A stretch of 64,000 nt of DNA from Natronorubrum sulfidifaciens JCM 14089 (lineage in GTDB: Archaea > Halobacteriota > Halobacteria > Halobacteriales > Natrialbaceae), in the NCBI RefSeq assembly GCF_000337735.1, contig NZ_AOHX01000042.1, forward strand, positions 43,972-107,971, written 5' to 3'. Below, one piece after another: positions 61,501 to 64,000 of the stretch. The notes below the pieces were generated by a model, which was not told the origin of the DNA, searched no databases, and saw only the letters and a program-made list of their open reading frames with translations. The first letter of the stretch is position 1. Each line of letters begins with the position of its first letter. The translations under genes were made by a program, and so were the position numbers.

Positions 61501-62653
61501 CGCACGGCGATTCTGAGGACGTTGATTCGGAGCGTCCCGCTCCTACTTGCTTGATACCACGAGAAAGAATGTTCCAGGCCGCGTTCCAGTCCCTGTCCGC
61601 CGTGAACCCACAGGAAGGACAGGAGTGTTCGCGGACCCACAGCGGTTTGTCGGTCGAGACACCGCAGGCCGCACACTCTTTGGTCGTTCCGGCCGGATCG
61701 ACAGCCACGAACTGCGTGCCTTCGCGTTCGCACTTGTACTCAAGCATTCGGAGGAACGTCCCCCACGCTGCTCCGGCACGGTTCCGAGAGTTGCCGTCAA
61801 GCTCGACCAGACCTTTCGCGTCAAGGTCTTCGACCGCGACGAGATTGTACTCACGAGCGTAGTAGTTCGAGAGTTTGTGAAGGAAGTCGCGGCGCTTGTT
61901 CTTCAGGTCGGCGTGACACCCGGTCACTCGGCGGCGTTGCTTCTCGTAGTTGTTCGACCCATGTTGCTTCCGCGAGAGCTTCCGTTGCTCTCGCTCGAGT
62001 CGGGTGCGTTCGTCCGAGAGGTCAGCCGATTCGATCGCGTGGCCGTCGGTGTCGTGGGCGTACTTCAGGATGCCCACGTCGATACCGACGACGTTCTTCG
62101 GCCGGTCGGGCTTTTGAGGTGGCTCTCGGTCGACTTCGACACCGAACGTAGCGAACCACTCGCCGGTCGGTTCCTTCTTGAGTGTGACCTGCTTGAGTGT
62201 GGCGTCGTCAGGGATCTCTCGGTGGAGCCGGATCGGAATATCCGCGAGTTTCGAGAGCGACAGCACAGTCTGACCGCCCTTCTTGTCGAGCTTGAAGCCA
62301 GACTGGTTGTACGTGAAACTGCGGAATTCCCGTGGTGGCTTCCACTTGAGTTGACCGACACCGTAGCCGTTCTGCTTGAGCGCAGAAAGGCTACTGAGGT
62401 TGTTGAATAGCCGTTCGACGACGGTTTGGAGAACCTTCGAGTACACGTCCGAGAGACCATCCCACCACTTCTTGAGGTCAGGTAGCTCCGACCGAAGTGT
62501 GGTCATGGACGGCAGTTCACCGTGGTTCTCTCGGTATTCGTTGAGGCGGTAGCGAGTGTGATTGTACAGTTGCCTACAGATATCGCCGTGGCGGTCCAAC
62601 TCCTCGCGTTGGGCGCCGGACGGCTCAAGGCGATACTTGTAGGCGTAATACAT
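61349..62653 (-). CDS. tnpB: RNA-guided endonuclease TnpB
   Basis: 434 aa, apparently intact. TnpB is an RNA-guided DNA nuclease and ancestor of Cas12. The three RuvC acidic residues are placed in VVGIDVGILKYA (near 195), LVAVEDLDAKGL (near 285) and DRDWNAAWNIL (near 370). The zinc finger has CAACG (near 340) and CPSCG (near 360). The N-terminal MYYAYKYRLEPS is typical. The tail (ALPTGTTSVPAKRVMESGSPIL region) is the usual haloarchaeal end. ATG 62653 overlaps the stop of the upstream RHH gene by 1 nt (TGATG). Confidence 0.95.
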   Translation of the reverse strand: MYYAYKYRLEPSGAQREELDRHGDICRQLYNHTRYRLNEYRENHGELPSMTTLRSELPDLKKWWDGLSDVYSKVLQTVVERLFNNLSSLSALKQNGYGVGQLKWKPPREFRSFTYNQSGFKLDKKGGQTVLSLSKLADIPIRLHREIPDDATLKQVTLKKEPTGEWFATFGVEVDREPPQKPDRPKNVVGIDVGILKYAHDTDGHAIESADLSDERTRLEREQRKLSRKQHGSNNYEKQRRRVTGCHADLKNKRRDFLHKLSNYYAREYNLVAVEDLDAKGLVELDGNSRNRAGAAWGTFLRMLEYKCEREGTQFVAVDPAGTTKECAACGVSTDKPLWVREHSCPSCGFTADRDWNAAWNILSRGIKQVGAGRSESTSSESPCDSDGLRKSHSDFRTPVETALPTGTTSVPAKRVMESGSPILKERTASAVSE

Positions 62654-62784
62654 CAGTCCTCGCGTTCCTCGATTAGTTCGTCCAGTTTTTCGCGGACAAA
62701 CGACGAGAGGTTGAGGTGCTGGTCCTCGATCCACTCGTCTTGGTCCTCCCGAATGGTGATAGTCTTCCGTTTCACCGTATGCAC
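62653..62784 (-). CDS. Small ribbon-helix-helix protein paired with tnpB
   Basis: 43 aa from GTG 62784 (a GTG three codons further is possible). The sequence KRKTITIREDQDEWIEDQHLN then LSSFVREKLDELIEERED is a ribbon-helix-helix, the CopG/Arc DNA-binding fold. Its stop codon TGA overlaps the tnpB ATG by 1 nt. Such genes sit before tnpB in many haloarchaeal elements and may repress it. Too short for length filters. Confidence 0.8.
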   Translation of the reverse strand: MHTVKRKTITIREDQDEWIEDQHLNLSSFVREKLDELIEERED

Positions 62785-63160
62785 ACAATACACACTATAC
62801 GCAAAACATTACCGATTACGTGGGCCTGTGAGCCTGCTGTAGAACAGTCCAAGAAACACGAGCGGCGTTGACGAGACGCTTCGCGTCTCGTTCGCGCACA
62901 AGAACAAAGCTCTTGTGAACGCTGTATCCCCTCCCTGCTCGCGCCTTCGGCGCTCGCTGAGGAAGGGGGCTTAGCGCCTCAATTCAGCTAAAACCTGCTA
63001 CGAGCGCCGTTATGACCGGAACCGAGGCGGTGGAAACGCCAGTGACGGCTGTCGGCGGGGTGAACTCGAGTCCGTGTACCCCACTGCGACCGAGCCGTAT
63101 CGGTTCGCCACCCGTCGATGACCGCCACGCTATTGACTATCGGTTCGAATGTGGTAGCTG

Positions 63161-63664
63161 ATGACAACCGATACCGTCGGCCGGTTCGAACGCGCCCTCG
63201 AGGGGCTCGAGGTTCGCGTCGAACGGGTGCCGGCAGCCGACGCGACTGAGCGAATCGCAGCTATCCTCGAGGCACCCGCCGTCGGGGTCTCCCTCCCGTT
63301 CGACGGCGTCTCACAGCCGGAGTCGGTGACGACGCGGCCGACGGCCGGTGAACTCGAGGCGGCACGAACCGGCGTCACGCCCGCCACGTTCGGAATCGCC
63401 GAGTACGGCACCGTCGCCATCGAATCGCGGGCTGCGGGCGACGAGCCGATCAGCCTCTACCCTGACCACCACGTCGCGGTCGTCGCCGCAAGCGACGTCG
63501 TTCCGGATCTTGGAGCCGGATTCGATCGTCTCGAGGACTGTTTCGCCGACCGAAAGAGCGTCGTCTTCGCGACTGGCCGAAGCGCAACGGCGGACATGGG
63601 CGACCTCGTCCACGGGGTCCACGGCCCCGGAACGGTCAGCGTCATCGTGCTGGAGGATCGGTAA
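63161..63664 (+). CDS. lutC: LUD domain protein LutC-like
   Basis: 167 aa. LUD proteins of the LutABC set take part in L-lactate oxidation. VGVSLPFDGVS (near 42) and FGIAEYGTVAIES (near 87) then GDEPISLYPDHHVAVVAASDVV (near 103) are LutC-like. The gene lies 2 bp before lutB. A TATA-like CTATTGACTAT is about 27 nt upstream of ATG 63161. Probably a component of a lactate utilisation complex; LutA is not seen. Confidence 0.83.
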   Translation: MTTDTVGRFERALEGLEVRVERVPAADATERIAAILEAPAVGVSLPFDGVSQPESVTTRPTAGELEAARTGVTPATFGIAEYGTVAIESRAAGDEPISLYPDHHVAVVAASDVVPDLGAGFDRLEDCFADRKSVVFATGRSATADMGDLVHGVHGPGTVSVIVLEDR

Positions 63665-63666
63665 CG

Positions 63667-63981
63667 ATGGCGGAGCGAGCCCATCAGCCCGGCTCCCGAA
63701 GCGAGACGGCCGCGCGGATTCAACACCTCCTCGAGACCGAAGGTGAGGCCGTCCACGCCCACTCGAGTGCGATGAGCGCGCGCCAGGCACAGACCTACGC
63801 CGAGACCGACGACATCGAGACGCTGCGGGCCGATGCACGAGCGATCAAGGAAGAGGCGATCAACCGGCTCCCCGAGTTGCTCGAGACGGTTCGCGAGGCG
63901 GTCGAGGCGAACGGTGGGACGGTCTACGTCGCCGACGACGCTGCAGACGCGAACGCCTACGTTTCGGATGTCGTCGCCAAC
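63667..63981 (+). CDS. lutB: LutB-type iron-sulphur LUD protein (cut by contig end)
   Basis: 105 codons are present: SETAARIQHLLETEGEAVHAHSSAM region and DIETLRADARAIKEEAINRLPELL (in part), then VEANGGTVYVADDAADANAYV, the usual N-terminus of LutB, an iron-sulphur LUD protein. The remaining 300 or so residues lie beyond the window. The last codon before adapter sequence is AAC at 63979-63981. Coupled to lutC with a 2-bp gap. Confidence 0.8.
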
Positions 63982-64000
63982 CTGTCTCTTATACACATCT
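63982..64000 (+). other. Tn5/Nextera mosaic-end adapter sequence (artefact)
   Basis: The last 19 bases are CTGTCTCTTATACACATCT, identical to the Tn5 mosaic end used in Nextera libraries. It is joined in the middle of lutB, so it is not native DNA. Translated on the minus strand it starts a protein with MYKRQ, a known contamination signature in databases. Confidence 0.97.

Larger units (their letters stand above)
61334..62990 (-). mobile_element. IS200/IS605-type (IS1341 group) element without a TnpA gene
   Basis: Contains only tnpB and a small ribbon-helix-helix gene, no TnpA Y1 transposase, so it must move by a TnpA supplied elsewhere or be immobile. Right end: minus strand GGGGTAGTTCAC ending at 61334, the usual haloarchaeal right end. 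Left end: three hairpins (ACGAGACGC stem 62871-62891, CACAAGA stem 62897-62917, GCGCC stem 62941-62953) and the boundary near 62990. Ends are estimated, not proven. Confidence 0.75.

Noticed and set aside
63012..63161. 49-codon frame overlapping the lutC start (TGATG)
   Set aside because: No promoter, no recognised pattern, and lutC has its own TATA-like box inside this frame.
63457..63996. Minus-strand frame starting MYKRQ at the window end
   Set aside because: It starts inside adapter sequence and lies opposite lutB and lutC.

Overview
The window is chromosomal DNA of a haloarchaeon, most like members of the Natrialbaceae (Natrinema, Haloterrigena, Natronorubrum type; the genus is inference). 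The evidence is an acidic proteome, high G+C, abundant CTCGAG words and scarce CTAG, and many genes with a TATA-like box about 25-30 nt before an ATG or GTG and no room for a leader. Archaeal or haloarchaeal marker genes include TFS, eS1, KEOPS Pcc1, queDEC for archaeosine, geranylgeranyl reductase, FtsZ1 with CetZ, a Bat-type regulator, and several haloarchaea-only DUF7344, DUF5791, DUF5787 and DUF5797 proteins.

Layout. 1-4.6 kb: PhzF-like enzyme (cut by the left edge), thiC with a palindromic operator at its start, a phosphoribosyltransferase and a MATE exporter. 4.6-11.1 kb: a membrane-anchored winged-helix protein bracketed by two copies of a small inverted-repeat element, then smc-scpA, a coiled-coil protein and transcript-cleavage factor TFS. 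11.3-22.6 kb: phosphohexomutase, membrane DHH phosphoesterase, SDR enzyme, CetZ, a coiled-coil protein, SppA, DUF373 membrane protein, Dph6-like ligase and sugar nucleotidyltransferase. 22.8-30.3 kb: small regulators, a Rieske protein, the overlapping pabB-pabA-pabC operon, an HhH protein and aroE. 30.5-41.2 kb: UspA, a cation/Ca antiporter, two large regulators, D-aminoacyl-tRNA deacylase, FtsZ1, pirin, ferredoxin and geranylgeranyl reductase. 41.4-50.9 kb: a DUF4397 lipoprotein, M20 amidohydrolase, conserved proteins of unknown role, MFS, AbrB-PhoU regulator, NAD-kinase-like protein and a 41-residue membrane protein. 50.9-59.6 kb: a CinA-type gene bracketed by a second inverted-repeat family, an HTH gene, queDEC, Fe-ADH, a VOC protein, and the rps15-recJ-like-pcc1-rps3ae operon. 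59.9-64 kb: tRNA-Ala(GGC), a third copy of the first element family, a GAP-like membrane protein, a TnpB-only IS element with a ribbon-helix-helix partner, and lutC-lutB, cut by the right edge.

The content is mostly housekeeping: cofactor, tRNA-modification and aromatic pathways, chromosome and cell-shape proteins, translation. Accessory signals are the two small inverted-repeat families, the TnpB element with a predicted guide-RNA end, and a dispersed 35-bp repeat. I found no CRISPR array, toxin island, provirus or clearly new system. The last 19 bases equal the Tn5/Nextera mosaic end, so the right edge is a contig end carrying adapter sequence and should be trimmed.
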